In this document: one piece after another, positions 10,500 through 23,710 of the stretch
Layout: every line of letters begins with the position of its first letter
Position numbering within the stretch: position 1 is the first letter of the stretch
Assembly: GCF_000524195.1 (NCBI RefSeq)
Contig: NW_020170456.1
Span: forward strand, 205,097-269,096
DNA length: 64,000 bases
Origin: Echinococcus granulosus
Lineage: Eukaryota; Platyhelminthes; Cestoda; Cyclophyllidea; Taeniidae
Reading direction: 5' to 3'
Program-made: the position numbers and the translations under genes
Notes under the pieces: generated by a model
Seen by the model: only the letters and a program-made list of their open reading frames with translations
Databases searched by the model: none
What the model was told of the DNA's origin: nothing

Positions 10500-13400
10500 G
10501 GTTTATCAAAGGGGCGGAGCATAATCCTCCTTTCGCCCGCCGCCTTAACTGCGCCTTCATTAGATGAGGTTACCAAAGCCCCAGTGTACTTTTAGGTCGG
10601 TGCACTTCTGTCGAACTAATCAAATGTATAATTCAAATTATGCTGAAATGTTTGACATTATGCAACAGATTCGACATCTCATATATTTGATCTTAACCAA
10701 TAATTTTGAGATGGGAGAGGAAATAGTGATTCAACAACTCAAAATATTTACTTATAGATCACGAACGCTGAGGAGGTCAGAGAATTTAGGTGTTTGAAGC
10801 TTAAAAGCCAATTTCTTTCCTCCCCTTCTCTCGAACAATCACTTGTGTTATCTAAGAGTAAAAGGTTCCTTTTATTTTAAGAAAACGTTCTCTCACCTTC
10901 TCTAAACGACTAAACGGATATGCAAGAGTTCACGTTGTCAATTTAAACCTATACAAAAGGTAATGATTGGACATTTGTCATGACAACTTTGGCAGACTTT
11001 CGGGGGGAGAGGGGGAGGGAAAAAAGGGAAGGGGATATAAAAGGTGCAGTTATTAGCGAGTGTCAAGCGCAACAAAGTGCCCAAGGGCGTTTCCTCACAC
11101 CGTGACTGTAATTCAGTTAACCCACCCAAAAGTACACTGAACTGTGATGACCTCTGAAAAGTCAGGCTGTCAGTGCCACCGGACGGAGCCATGGCAAATT
11201 GGCTAGGTGAAGGGGGAAGTAAAGGTTAATTGAAAATATAAACCCTAAAATTGGCTGTCAGTGAGAGACTTGAGCACAAGGAGCTGTAAAAATGACGACT
11301 TGATGTGAAATGCGAGCGCCTCCCAAATGTTGCCAAACCTTTCCTCCTTCCAGCCACTTCCCATGACAATAAATTCTTACCAAAAAAGGGATGCGGAATG
11401 AGTACAACAAATTGGATCAAAAGGCCACTGTTGATTGTAATAAAGAAACGATTAATTGAAATTAAAGAAGAGATAAGGCTAAGCGACTTTTCCCTAAAAA
11501 TTGTTCCCTTTTTGTCCGCTTCGGGACCGGTACCTCACAGGAAAAGGTAGGAAGGTGGAACTTACGCGGACATCTCGTAAGTAGGTGGCCAACACTCGAT
11601 GTCGCTCCCGTTCGCCCAACTGTGGCGTAAAGTTTGGGCCAAATAAAAGGGCTGATGCAACACGACACCAAAGCAGGAAGAGGTGTGGGGAGGGTAGTCT
11701 CTGCACTAAAATTATTTGCCCTCCATAATAGCATTCAGGGTTTTTAGAAGATTCTTTCTGCAAAAGATGGTCACGGTAAGAGAGACTATAGAGAAAGTAA
11801 CTTCATACGATGCCTTTTCACCGTTATATATAAGGTAATTCTAGATGTTACTTATAAAATATTTGAGTAGCACGCTTAAGATAGTTTAAGTAAAAGATTT
11901 GGATTCGCACCTTTATTTTTTTCTTAAAAAAAAAACCCAAAAATGTTTGAGCTCTAATGAAAAAAAAATATTTTGCTTTTAAAACAATAGATTAAACTTG
12001 GGATATAAATATTTCTCCACATTTGGATATGCTATTACATCGTTACAGTAACCCGGGGCGGTAGTGAAGGGACATACTCCTTACTAAATTTTAGGTAATG
12101 TGCTGAAAGGCTATTGACAAGCACTAAAAATTGCTTCTATAACTTTACGCAAAGAGATTAACTCGTTTCCAGAGACTGCAGAGCCTTCTTGTCAAATGTG
12201 GCACGTGAGGCTTAGAGACAACGCGATTGCAAAAAGTGCAGACCCAGGCAGAACCTTTCCTTTTGACATTAACAAAGAATTACTTATTGCTACTGGCTAC
12301 ACCATCACGGAAACTACTAAGCAACGGGATGCCATGTGACAATGACGGGTTCGAAGGATCATAGATGCTTTCTTGCCGTCTTTTACTACTGTTGATCCAC
12401 CAACCACATCATCGGTGAGCACCAAACCCCCCACATTTTTATGGCAGGCCCCACATCATTCTGCCCACTTTTTTTACATGAGATGGGCCCTTAGTGTTCT
12501 TGTTGACTAAAAACTGTCCGCCTATCAAAGGTTAGTGGGTATCCACTACCGTGATTAGTTTGTATGGCAATTTGAGGAGAAGAGGAAGACTGAACTGGTG
12601 AATTTGTAGAAAAAGAGGCTACGAGATGGCACTTAGGCAAGAAAGAGGGGAAGCTTACTACTTTATCCTCATTCACCCCTCAAATCCTCATTTCTCCTCT
12701 CTCTCCCTCCACCTTTTGTACCGATTTCGCCTTTTGGGCAGAAGCTTTCAACAGTCATTTACTTACTGTCCCAAAAGTCGAGGGAAGATTTCTGGTTGCT
12801 TTGCAACAAACAAGATTTTTTGACAGTTTTGAGGGATGTCAATATATTCGGTGACTAGGCACAGCTGTTCCACATTTCATAGCAGGACCCTTCGAAGTGC
12901 TTTGTCAGACAATAGCTAAATTGAGTGGTCGTAAAGTGAACTACTCTTGTCATGTTTATTGATGGGACTATTTCCATCCCTTTCTCCATCCCCTTCCCTG
13001 TCCTGTCTTCCTGCATTTTTTTCCAGCCCTCATCGTCCTTCCACCTTGGATAGCTGGTTGTAAGTGGACTTTGCCTAATTAGGCTCACCTATTTCACATT
13101 CAAAGAACTTTATGTGAAGAGGTCGCTACGAGTTAATTCTCCATAGTGACAGTGAACAAATTTGAGCGATTTAAGCGATCTACTGTTACATTTTCTTTAT
13201 CTGGATTGTAAGAACTCACTGGCAGGAGATAGTTCAAGGCTAGATAATAGATGCATTTCGTGGACCTTGCCATTACCCAAGAATTCATCTAGTGGTAGGT
13301 ATTTTGCAGGGTAGTCTAGCACATCTTATTCCTCCTCACCCAGAAATCATCACTTTAGAAGAAAGTAGATGATGTAGCATTTCCTTCACGCCCCTGGATA

Positions 13401-16400
13401 AGTAGTACTGACGGCTACGTGATGGGGTCTATCAAGTCTTCCAGAAGGGTTGTCGCTAATCTAGCGGAGCATGGGATTGGAGTACTTAATTATTTTCAGG
13501 TGACATAAGGAGGTTTCGTTTGTGTGGTACCGAGGTTACTAACCGCTGCCACCGTCGTGCAGCCTTGAGCCTTTCCTGGTGTGATAGCAAGCCATGTCAG
13601 GATGGAAAAGTGGCTAATAGATATGCCAAAAGGCAGTGGGTATGATCTTCCTGCCATATTATCAAATAAAAGTCCTCTTTTTGCATGATGCCACGTACTT
13701 GAATTCCACACGAATGATTCCAGAACAGAGGTCTTTATGGTCATCAACACATGTACAGCCGGAAGAAAACATTTGGTCCCGCTTTCGTTGGCCAAATTGT
13801 GTCGGGTAGAGCGGGTGGCAATACTTAGATTAGTATCAGCTCTTTTGCAGATATTAGTTTACTTGAGGCGTGTCCTTCCAGTAGTGCTTAACCAGGTTGA
13901 CTTGTTCCAAAGCACTAACCACGAAATATTTATGTGTAAAAGAAACGCTTTTTTCCCACCACTAAGAGGGAAGTGAGGCAATTATGCAAGAGGACATTCC
14001 AAAGGAACAGGTGTGTGTAAGTGTGTATGATACAAGTCACCTCTTACTGCGCCATTACGAGATGCGCAGTTTTCGAATAACCAGTTGCAATATTTTTTCC
14101 TTTTCTGCAATTCTGCCTTGCAATCTGCATTTTAGAATTTAATTTATCTCTCACTTCTTGTGCTCCTAAATTATTTTTAAATGAAATATTGCAAGCTTTT
14201 TTCTTTTGTACGCACGCAAAATTAAAATCAGCTAATCTGGTGGTCATTTAAAAACAAAATTCTAAGCCGCACTTTTAAGTCCTTTGGAATATCTAAAGTG
14301 CAAAATAGTTACTACTTTGTATAAAAAGTAGTAAGGTTAGTAGACCTTTCACAAAAATGTGTCCTTACTTTACTTTCTGGTTAAAGAGGTGGAAAGTGTT
14401 GCACGGAAGCATTTGCATATTTTTGGGTGCAAGCAACTGGAATGTCTGCACACTTCTAATTCTGTACTTGTTGCGCCTTCCTACAAGAAAAGGAAACCAA
14501 ATGCCAAGCAAAAATCCATCTCTCACATTTGAGTTTGTTTGGCTTTACTCTAACCTTTGACAATGGAATTTCAGGAGTTTGTGGGGATGACCTTAATCTA
14601 TCACTGGGCTGGATGAAACTGATAAGATTTGGCAATTACTTCAATTGACATGGTCACAAATGGTCTGATTATTACAACCTGGTACCTACCTCTGTTAATA
14701 CTGACACAATCGAGACTCCCACCGGGGTAATTAGGAAGGAAGACTCCCGGAGGAACAAGCTTTTTAACGCTGACACATTACATGCATTTGCATCTGCTGG
14801 TTGAATTGCTCAGTGGTGGATTGCTCTGATTTGTCTTGGCCTTGCTGTGGATGACAGTAAAAGTCTTTTTATTCAGGAGGTGGGCGAACGCAGGGAGAGG
14901 ATTAAGCGCTGAACGTTCCGAAACACTCGAGACAAGTAATTTGTTAAGGTATATTCAACCTCAAGGTTGCTGAGGTCCCAAGAGTAACCAAAAATGCTTC
15001 ATATTAAGAATCTGGAAAATTTCCTGGCTGTATCCACCATCCTTTCGATCTCAGATGTCTGAGCGGCGTTAAGAAGGGTTGCGGAGAATGGGGTTTCACC
15101 TTCTCTTATTCTAAAGTGATTTACGAGATTTTTTCGGTCTAGATTTTGCAGTAGTTCTTTCCACCAGGTAACTAGCCTTAGCTATTTTTTTATACATATT
15201 GCACATGTAAGCCTTTTTTAAACCTCGACAATCGGACAATTGCATGTAGTGTGTACCACATACCCACGAAAAAGGAAGACACCGCCGTCTGGAGGTAAAG
15301 TGGTACGAGCCTCAGAATGTGTGGCATGTAAAAAGGGTAGTTGAAAGAATGTTAGCTCGGCTTTGCAGTAGCCCTTGGTCAGTGTGGGCTCTCTCAACAA
15401 GTGATTCTTTATGGTCAGGCATAATGTTTCTGCCTGTAGGTGACATCGACTTGGGTCATAAAGTTCCTGAAAGTAGTTACCTTGGGGTGGCACCTTCTAT
15501 TTCTGCATTGTACGCACTTTGTGTGGGGTTTTTGAGGCTTTAAACACCACATTAATCTCTCCCATTCGACCACTCTCACGCCTCATTCCACACGCCACCT
15601 CCTCCAACTACGACGTGTATCTCACAGCAAACCTTTACGGTCGCCTGACACCTTGACAGGTAGTAGGAACTTAGCCCTCCATCCACTTATTTTGTTTGCA
15701 TCCTCTTCTATGCTATCTGTGATAGGCTGCCTACGCCACCAACACTTTTGGGTATTTCTTTTATCCTTCCCTGTGTACTTTCAAGGCAAAAGAGAGAAAA
15801 ATATCCACTTAGGAGTAATTGGTTCTTGCTACTCTCCCCAAAAATATCCTCTACGCGGTCTTAATTGCCCCGTATTTACATAGCAAAGAATATCCACACA
15901 AAATATGTTTTAATGACATTCTTCGATTTATTCGGTTGGCAAAAAACGCATAAGATCTGGTGATTTGCCACTACCAACTTTGATTATGTTTCAGATGAAT
16001 TCAAACTTCATGAGCAGTGAAAATACGGTCGTTTGGAGATCTCGTGTTAAGAATTTAAACAAAGAAGAGGTGGCGGGAAATTGTGAATACCAAATTTCAT
16101 TTTTTAACATTTTTCCACCAAAAACGCTGCTAAAATTTAGTCCTTCATTTTGGGAGGCGATTCCTCCGACAGCTGGTACCGAGTGGAGGCCATTTATCAA
16201 CTATTAGGTGAAGTAACTTACCGGAAGGATGCCTAACATGCGTAGGAATTATTGCCTCTTTCCTTATTTGGTCTGTAAATCCCCAGTTCATTTGTAATGT
16301 ACACACGCGCTGGAAGGTAGAAGACGTGAATGGTAGGCCACGACAGAAAGACAAAAGCCAAAAGGCCACAGGGATGGGAGAGTTCGCTCAGTTCAATGGT

Positions 16401-19400
16401 TAGTTGATCTTTTGACAAGACTTCTTCCCATTCATAGCGCCCCAAATGGAGAGCTGCTTCAGTAGCAATCACTTTGACGTAAAGAATGTTTAAAATTCGT
16501 CCTTCTCAGATCGTCCACCTAGGGGGAGTAATCACACTACCTCTGCAGATTTCGATCCTTATTTGTGTTGACATTCACCTAGGGATAGAACCGTCCAACC
16601 AGTTCATCTTTTTCATGCCAAAGTCACTTCACGCACCTTGTCTGAGCGAGCAGGTGAAATCATTTGCTTATCGCCACAAGATTGGAGCCATTTTCTTGAT
16701 AGCCTCTCTGCAGGAAGTTGCCATGGCTCCAGCCAGTCTGTGAGCTAATCCCTACAACCGTGAGTCATGGACACATTATCCAGTCAAGTAAGTGGCTAGC
16801 CTAGTGTTGTCCGTAGTAGTAGTGATTTACAGAAGAGACGAGTCTATGAAGTGAACTAAATGGACTTCTACCAGAAAGGAAATCAAAGGAAACCCGTAAC
16901 TCTGGCAGATCTGGTAGCACAGACATCACCGTCTATCATCAAGGGCAGCACAAATCATGCGTTTCTTTCTCTAATACGGCAATTGTCTCAACAGCTTTTG
17001 CATTCAAAAGTAAGAAAAAAGTGGCTTTTGAAGGTCGCTATGAAGTTCAACTCCCTTACTTCTCTTCATAACACAACAAAATTTGAACAACCTAGGGAAA
17101 ATAAATCTTCTGCTCCACCGTCCTCTTTCCCCGCTCAAAAAGGGAGGGTAACTGCTGTACCATTTAATATGTACAACCACATGTGCCTACTATTTTTAGA
17201 GAGCTGTAAAATTCTAACAAAAGACAAATTAATGTCTGAGGTGTTACGCTTACCCCCCTTCAAAGGACCGTATGCATTTTTCCTCAAGCCCAGGGTTGCA
17301 GTCCTGGTTAAAGCATTCCAGACATTCATAAACCATGTGAAGTAATCAGTGCGTCTTAAAAATCCACGTTTGGGGGGGAAAGGTGGGGTAGGGGAGGAGC
17401 CAGGAAAATGTAACTTTCTAATTCACTTTTAAGCTAAACTCAAACAACTATTTCCCTTCCCTTTTTGCCAAAAAACAATATATTTTCTTATTTAAACTTA
17501 CTTTCTTGTCACTGTTAATGTCAGTGGAAATGACAGTGACAGTAACGTGAGCGTGAGGGATCTTAAAAAAGTTTGTGTGTGTTTTATCCTATTTCCCTCT
17601 TTTGATACCTTAGTCGTTGAAATAAATGGCGGTATATTCCATTCTTCTTCCTCAAAAGCCACAGAATTTTGTCCCAAAAGGAGGCAAGGCCAAAGCCTGC
17701 CTTAGCAATCGCCACTGGTAGGTGTCACCAGCCACTCCACATATCCATTTGGCATGGGTGGGTGGTGGAGTACCATCAGAGGAGAGTAGACAGGTGAGGA
17801 TGCGGCAGTACTCTTGACTGTATCTTGCCAAAGCGTAGTGTGGGATAGTGCTACGTGCGACTTTCTCATGGGGAGGAGGAAGAAGTAAAACTTTCAGCCT
17901 ACCACTCAACTTTTTTTGGGAGGTGGAGGAATGATGGTGGAGCCCCTGAAAATATGGTGGCCTTGAAGAAAGGAATAGTCCCCCGCATTCATAGTTTTAT
18001 GGAGACGATATGGTCCCTCAAAGTACGGGTGCAGCCAGTAAAAGGCTTGCTTTCCTAGCATTGCCTCAGTCCACAAATGGCCAGTCACCTGCGCTGAAGT
18101 GACAGAAAAGCTAAAAGCTTTTGAAGCCATTTTAAATCCGTGAAGGTGAAGGAGGTGTCTTTTTACTAACCATTACCCCCTACCTAAGTTGAGATAGATG
18201 TAAATGAACTCTTGGGCTCTGCATCGGGCATGACCTCTCGACTTGACTGGTCATCAGCGAGAGGAAGGCAAGATCATGCCAAGCAGAAAGCACTGCTGGA
18301 CTTATTTTTCTTCCGTACCTCCCTCAAAGAGCAGGTCTCACACCTTAAACAGTTTTTGCGAATTTTAAGTCCAATTTTGCCTTTCTAAATCACGCAAATA
18401 CAACTGGCGTCACCAGAATCACCTACCACCTGTTGCTCTTTCGGGTCAGGCACTGCAACCACATTACCAAAAAGGCCCAAGTCCTTCAGCAAAAAGATGT
18501 ATCATGCCTTCCTATGGCCCTTCATTGGTCATTTTCATACCTCTATTAAAGGCTTCTTTGTGACACCTAGGAGGGAGGGGAAAGGAGAACCAAAAAATGA
18601 CAATACTAAGGTTCCATCAATGAAATGCGTACCAGTCGAAAACGCCGTAAATATGCCCCGTCTGGCTTTACTCGCATTCTTTGCGAGAATTTATAAACTA
18701 CAAAGCCAAGGCGGGGGGATGAGGGGAGTTGCGGCTACTCCAGACTCTAGAATTGGGGTCATAAATACATGGTATCCACAATGACTCCAACATGACGACT
18801 GCTTCTCTCCGCAAAACACAAATGTTGGGTTCTCATCACCACTACTTGAATTGCCTCTGTAGTAACAACAGAAAAAGGAAAACAAAAGGTCGTTGTTTTA
18901 TTCCTGCCACAGGGGAGTATTTTCGCCCTGTCCCATGATGCATAACGCAAGATAAAAGGAAATGGAGGTCCTATTTCTGATTGTGAATATGTCTGGCAAA
19001 TTTTACACCCCAAAGGGACTCCTCTTTTTGAAAATATATACTACCCTGAAAGGCCCTCTATTTGGACGATGAAAATAAGTGAATCTCTTCTTTTTGTCTG
19101 TTGCTTAAAAAAAACCCCAAATAAATAAAAAATTTTGAAATTACTCTATAATGAAATTCCATTACGAAGGGCTCTCTTGTTACTTTCTGAGAAGTCTTGT
19201 GATGGTTTGGAAATGTGTACCTATTTCTCCTAAATAACCAATGACGATCTTCTGCTTTTACTAATACGAAATGTTTGTAATATTTCCGGAAAATATTAAA
19301 CAATAAGGCATTCGAAATTCGCTTTCTGCTAACAGCAAGAAACGCAACAAAATTCCTGCTTTATAAAAGGTCCTTTTTTCTAGAATATCCTATTAAACCA

Positions 19401-19790
19401 TTTTTTTCTGGAGTTTTTTACAAAAATTAGATTACTCTTTTTTTTTCCGCAAGAAATTTTAAAGTAATCAATTAGCTAGGTTTGCTTAACAAATTCTTTT
19501 CAATATCCGAACAGGTTATTTTGCCGCGTTGCTGCGCAGTCCAGACATTTCTTAAATGTCTGCTTAACAGAAGAAAAAATGAAAACACGACCTCTTTACT
19601 GCTTTATCGCACTACTCCGTCAGCATAACATCTTCCAGCCGACTAAAGTGCCACCAAATCATGTGCATTTTTCCTATGTCTGTGTAAACAAATCATGAAT
19701 TTCCCCATTAGGCACACGTGGGCGAGATTTCAGGGAAAACTTAATTTCTCCTTGGACGAGCTGAAATGGAGAATTGAACATAGTGCACAA
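10500..19790. other. Long gene-poor interval between LIM-B and LIM-C
   Basis: No exon of a known family is visible on either strand. The longest ATG-started frame is 161 codons at 16860-17345 (+), has no motif I recognise, and is about what chance gives in sequence this AT-rich. I saw no LIM Cys/His pattern, transposase or reverse transcriptase signature. Confidence 0.4.
16860..17345 (+). other. Unrecognised 161-codon open frame
   Basis: ATG-started and ends in TAA, with no recognisable motif, signal peptide or splice context. It is listed only because it is the longest such frame in this interval. It is more likely chance than a gene. Confidence 0.12.
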
Positions 19791-19794
19791 CTGA

Positions 19795-19889
19795 CCAATG
19801 GGAGTTAGGAACAGGGGTGGGAAGTATCGACGAATTTCACCGAGGTCGCGTGCAATTGGTTCAGCGGCCTCCAATGATGGCTTTATAAG
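19795..19889 (+). promoter_or_regulatory. LIM-C promoter: CCAAT motifs and TATA box
   Basis: TTTATAAG at 19882-19889 with CCAAT at 19795 and 19871 and an inverted CCAAT at 19855. A donor (CGG/GTAAGA) near 19939 and an acceptor (CCACCCAG) at 20013-20014 imply a short non-coding first exon and a 5'UTR intron before the ATG at 20030. Confidence 0.55.
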
Positions 19890-20029
19890 GAGGGCAAATG
19901 GGTTCCGACGGTGTCCCTTAGTCGCTTTGCCTTATCGGGTAAGAAGACCCTTCACTTCCACCTCCCTCGAGTAGCGCGATTTCTCCCAATTTCTGATTTT
20001 TCTTCTCCACCCAGTGAGCAGGTTCAACG

Positions 20030-20224
20030 ATGGTCGAAAAGTGCGCCAAGTGTCACGGGGATATCACGGGTCAAGTGGTGATTGCTCTGGGTCAAAAGTG
20101 GCACAACGAATGTTTTGTTTGTCTGGGTTGTCGAACGCCGCTTCAGGGCAAGTCATTCTTCAATAAGGACGGATCCGTCTACTGTATTGAATGCCGTAAG
20201 GAGAAATTTGACCCAACCTGTGCA
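20030..20224 (+). CDS. LIM-C exon 1 (LIM1)
   Basis: 195 nt, ends in phase 0 at a GTGAGT donor. Confidence 0.9.
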
Positions 20225-20457
20225 GTGAGTTTTCTCGCCCTTTTAAATGGACAATACTGGGAAATTTATCGCCTTTTTTGGCTATTTTTACCTTTTAACA
20301 GAAGTGCTTCAAGAAGATTGATCCCACCATCAAGTATTCAGTCTATCAGGACAAGACTTATCACAGAGACTGCTTCACCTGTGCCCAGTGTAGACTGCCA
20401 CTGGACGGGAAGAGGTTCGTCAGTAAGGACGGCCAATTTGTGTGCGCACACCATTAG
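20030..20457 (+). CDS. LIM-C: two-LIM-domain protein (2 coding exons)
   Basis: Exons 20030-20224 and 20302-20457 join in phase 0 to give 116 residues. LIM1 runs from C5/C8 through WHNEC, FVCLGC and YCIEC. LIM2 starts with Cys-Ala at the end of exon 1 and Lys-Cys at the start of exon 2, then YHRDC, FTCAQC and a final VCAHH. The 77-nt intron (CA/GTGAGT to TTAACAG/AAG) falls inside the first C-x2-C of LIM2. By hand alignment the protein is about two thirds identical to LIM-D (79 of 116 positions), so the two are recent paralogs. Expected role: a small zinc-binding adaptor. The unspliced open frame runs on for a different tail, which is intron read-through and not the protein. Confidence 0.9.
20302..20457 (+). 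CDS. LIM-C exon 2 (LIM2)
   Basis: Starts with Lys-Cys after TTTTAACAG and ends with Ala-His-His-TAG. Confidence 0.9.
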   Translation, partial: KCFKKIDPTIKYSVYQDKTYHRDCFTCAQCRLPLDGKRFVSKDGQFVCAHH

Positions 20458-20542
20458 ATGTCGGTGATCGGCTATCAAATGTCAAAACCATTCGCCTCAT
20501 CGGTTCATTTAGGATTGCCCTCATGCTAGGCCCCTTTTAACC

Positions 20543-20548
20543 AATAAA
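20543..20548 (+). terminator. AATAAA polyadenylation signal of LIM-C
   Basis: Canonical hexamer 86 nt past the LIM-C stop. Confidence 0.65.
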
Positions 20549-22401
20549 GAAAAAGGGTTAATTGGTGCTTCCCTCTTTTTTATTCATCATGGATTGGTGT
20601 GAGTGCTTTCCGATCCCTTCGAGGGGGAAAGAGGAGCTGGATGTAAACTGGGTCAAATCTAACCCTCCCGCGCGGTTATTTCCCACCTGAAGGGTGAAAT
20701 GAGGTGGGGATAGTGAAACAGGTTCTCTTTAGTAACTACCTCCTGACAGCTCCTCGACATTAAAAGTTTAAATTAGGCTGTCTTATTGCCCGCCGCGGCA
20801 TCTTCCATCTATTATTTTCAAGGCGGAGGTGAGGGACGGAGGGGCACTAAACTCCCAGGCAGCAGTTTTAGGGGCTTTCTTTACGAAATCATGGATGTAA
20901 AAGCTCTTGCGGTCAATCTCCACCTTCAACGGTGTGAGCTGTGAGTAGGACAACCAAGAACATGCAAGAACTGTCCCCACATAGTACGCCCTTGGAGGGG
21001 TGGGCGGGGTGTAAGGAGGACAAAAAAGCGTGAATTTTTCTTCTACCTTTTGTACTTGTGAGTGCATGCTCTGAAACTGTCTTACATGCACCACTTTAAA
21101 CATGTTCCTTGACCTTTTATTTAATGCAAAAAGAATTGTAAATTAGCCGTAGAGGAGCATGCATTTGAAGTAGTGGAGACGATGTGGGTGAAAAAAGGAC
21201 AAAAATGCTTTTCGCTTAGCCAAGTGTATCACAAAACGGATGATTGTATTTTGACTCGAAAAGTGGCAGTTTGTAAAGGTTTTTAAGACAGTTTTCTTTT
21301 AAGCAGTAAAACAAAAAAGCTCTTTCAAAAAAGAATTTTCTCAATGTGTGTGCGGCAGCCGTTTTTGCCACCAAGTCGACAGCAAGGTGGCCAGTCTGAA
21401 AGGCCAAAATAACTGCAAGCAAGGAAAAAAATAGTTTCTTTTTTCTGACCTTTTTCAGAACGAGGTGAGTTCCAAGTGGTAAACAATTCCAGTATGCTCT
21501 ACTAAAGGGCGAACTGCAATGGCTGTCTACTCTGGGGCGATTTCCGTCCACGTGTCGGGATGGTAGAGGCGATAGATAACGGTGGGAATAACGCTGGAAT
21601 TGGTAGATGGAAGATCCCTGAGGTGGAGCCTACATTAGCAGGTCTAATCGGGTACACGCACGCATCCACATCATGCGGAGGCAGGGAATGCAACGCATTT
21701 TGTGACGCTACAATTTTTTTCCTAAATCCCCTGTGATCACTGAGACTACGCACATCAACAAATTAGGAAAGGTGGTGGCAGGGTGGGGGCAAGGCCGTGC
21801 AGAAGGGTACTACTTTGTGCCTGTCATCTTTCAAACCGCTGTTCTGATGTAAATGTGTGCCGTGTGATTAGAAATGTTCACTTTCACCTTTTCAATCATG
21901 TGATCTGCATGTAGGTGTTCACAATTTGTGATTGCCCTCCACACAACTGATGATGGCCTCCGATGCAACTCCTTTTAACTCCACCTACTGTTAGATTAGA
22001 AATGTAGAAAAGTGCCAAATTAAATCCCTCCATTTGCTTTAGCAGAAGTCCACATTTCCATAAAAACTTCCTCTAACGCTCAAGGTCACACAAGGAAATG
22101 GAGTAGATGGCTAGAAATTTCATTCTACTATTCTTTCTTTAAAAAGTGCTTTTAATGCATATGCAGCTAAACAACAAGGAAAAGTACCAAAATCCTTGCC
22201 ACTATTTTAAAGGTGCTAGATTTCGTAAAAAAAAGTTTTAAAAGAGTACGAACTTAAAAATACCGACTGATAATCTGAAGATACCTCCACTAAAACTTCT
22301 CTTCCATCCAATGGGACCACAGTTAAAGAGGTCAATAAGTGCTGAATATCAGTAACCGAAAGTCGCCTTCTTTAAGTCTTTCTTTGTTTCCCATTCTCAG
22401 A

Positions 22402-22450
22402 TTTCCACCCAATAGGAAGACAGGAGCGGACGCCGTCATCGATCGATAAT
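22402..22450 (+). repeat. CCAAT-containing 49-bp block, copy 1
   Basis: Matches copy 2 at 22617 without gaps at 39 of 49 positions by hand count. It contains CCAATAGGAAGA and ends in a GATCG-TAAT motif. Confidence 0.6.
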
Positions 22451-22616
22451 CGGCAATTTACTTCCACCATAATTCCTTTTATTGATTTCTATTAAATCGG
22501 AGCACAGGAAAAGGAAATAGACGTCAATCAGTGACAGGTGACTGCCAGCTACTTGAATTTTCTTTCTTACACTGTTTCCCCTTTTTTTGATTATTTTGTC
22601 TATTGACCTCCTTTGG

Positions 22617-22665
22617 TTTCCATCCAATAGGAAGAGAGGAGAAGAAGTCGACGTTGATCGGTAAT
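22617..22665 (+). repeat. CCAAT-containing 49-bp block, copy 2
   Basis: Direct copy of the block 215 bp upstream. It shares TTTCCA, CCAATAGGAAGA and GATCG-TAAT. It may be a duplicated regulatory module for LIM-D, whose promoter also holds CCAATAGGAA at 23274. Confidence 0.6.
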
Positions 22666-23273
22666 GCATGAACGACACCGGGCAGGGGTACGTTCTTAGA
22701 TCCGAAAAATTTACATGAAGGCATAACTCATGTCACATGTGATGACCAAGATAAATTTTTTGCAGCTATGCAAATTAGGGCCAGACAGTGTCGAGTGGCC
22801 GATGGTGACATTATTCGATGGCAAACTTTTGGCATTCCACTGTCTCCTTCACAGCTCTTTTTCACCACTTGCATATCTATTGAAAACTACCAAATGAATT
22901 TTATTCTACCCCCAAACTTTCCCACTTTTCTACTTTGTTTGATCATATTTTTTAAAAATATGATGAATCTATTAACTAGCTTGTCAAATCCCTGCAAATA
23001 TTGACCCAAAGTGCAGAAAATACACCTTTTCACTCAACGATTTTAGCAAAATTTGTGAGGAAAGGATCATATTTTTTCGTTTTTTTTGTTAAACTACATC
23101 AACCGTCCAAACTATGTATCAATCAGTCATAAACTTTCTAAATAAATTCCACTTTTATTTTAAAAATCCCTCCCGTCCAAACCCTTATTCAGTGTTTTTG
23201 TTTGGGGGAAGGGTAGGGGGAGGGAACGAGGGGGTAAACAACGACATTCGCGTTCATTGACGCTACGCTCCAG

Positions 23274-23353
23274 CCAATAGGAAACGAGCTAGACTACTTT
23301 CAAGGCCGCACCTGTTCATTGGTTCCAGGCTGTTGGAGTTGCTTATATTTATA
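23274..23353 (+). promoter_or_regulatory. LIM-D promoter: CCAAT pair and TATA box
   Basis: CCAAT at 23274-23278, an inverted CCAAT at 23318-23322 and TATATTTATA at 23344-23353. The expected first exon begins about 30 nt later and includes a 12-nt near-duplicate (AGTTAGCCAG twice, near 23375-23396). It ends at the GTGAGT donor at 23440. The acceptor at 23507-23508 precedes the ATG by seven bases. Confidence 0.6.
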
Positions 23354-23515
23354 GTGTAGTGCAGTCAGCCTACCAGTTAGCCAGCTAGTTAGCCAGGCGG
23401 CAATACTTCGGCTTTGTCTACACCTGTTCGAGAAATCATGTGAGTTGATTTCCAAGTTTTCTTCCTTCATCTTTTTCATTCCCTTTTGTAAATCTTAATT
23501 ACTTTCAGCAAAAAA

Positions 23516-23710
23516 ATGGTAGATAAATGCGCCAAATGCGGTACAGAGGTGACTGGCACCGTGGTGACTGCCATGGACAAGAAGTGGCACAACGACTGCT
23601 TCGTCTGCACCGGTTGTAAATGCAAATTGGCCGGCAAGTCCTTCCATAACAAGGATGGCACACCCTACTGCATTGACTGTCGAAGGGAGAAGTTTGATCC
23701 CACCTGCACG
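23516..23710 (+). CDS. LIM-D exon 1 (LIM1)
   Basis: 195 nt, same length as in LIM-B and LIM-C, phase-0 GTTAGT donor. Confidence 0.9.

Larger units (their letters stand above)
20560..23270. other. Intergenic region between LIM-C and LIM-D
   Basis: No coding exon is recognisable. The notable content is a pair of similar 49-bp CCAAT-containing blocks (22402-22450 and 22617-22665). Confidence 0.45.

Noticed and set aside
12301..12380. GGGTTCGAAGGATC, resembling a tRNA B box
   Set aside because: I could not fit an A box, anticodon arm and acceptor stem around it.
20225..20467. Read-through open frame past LIM-C exon 1
   Set aside because: It crosses the intron, and its second half is in the wrong frame for LIM2. 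The GT-AG junction restores the domain.
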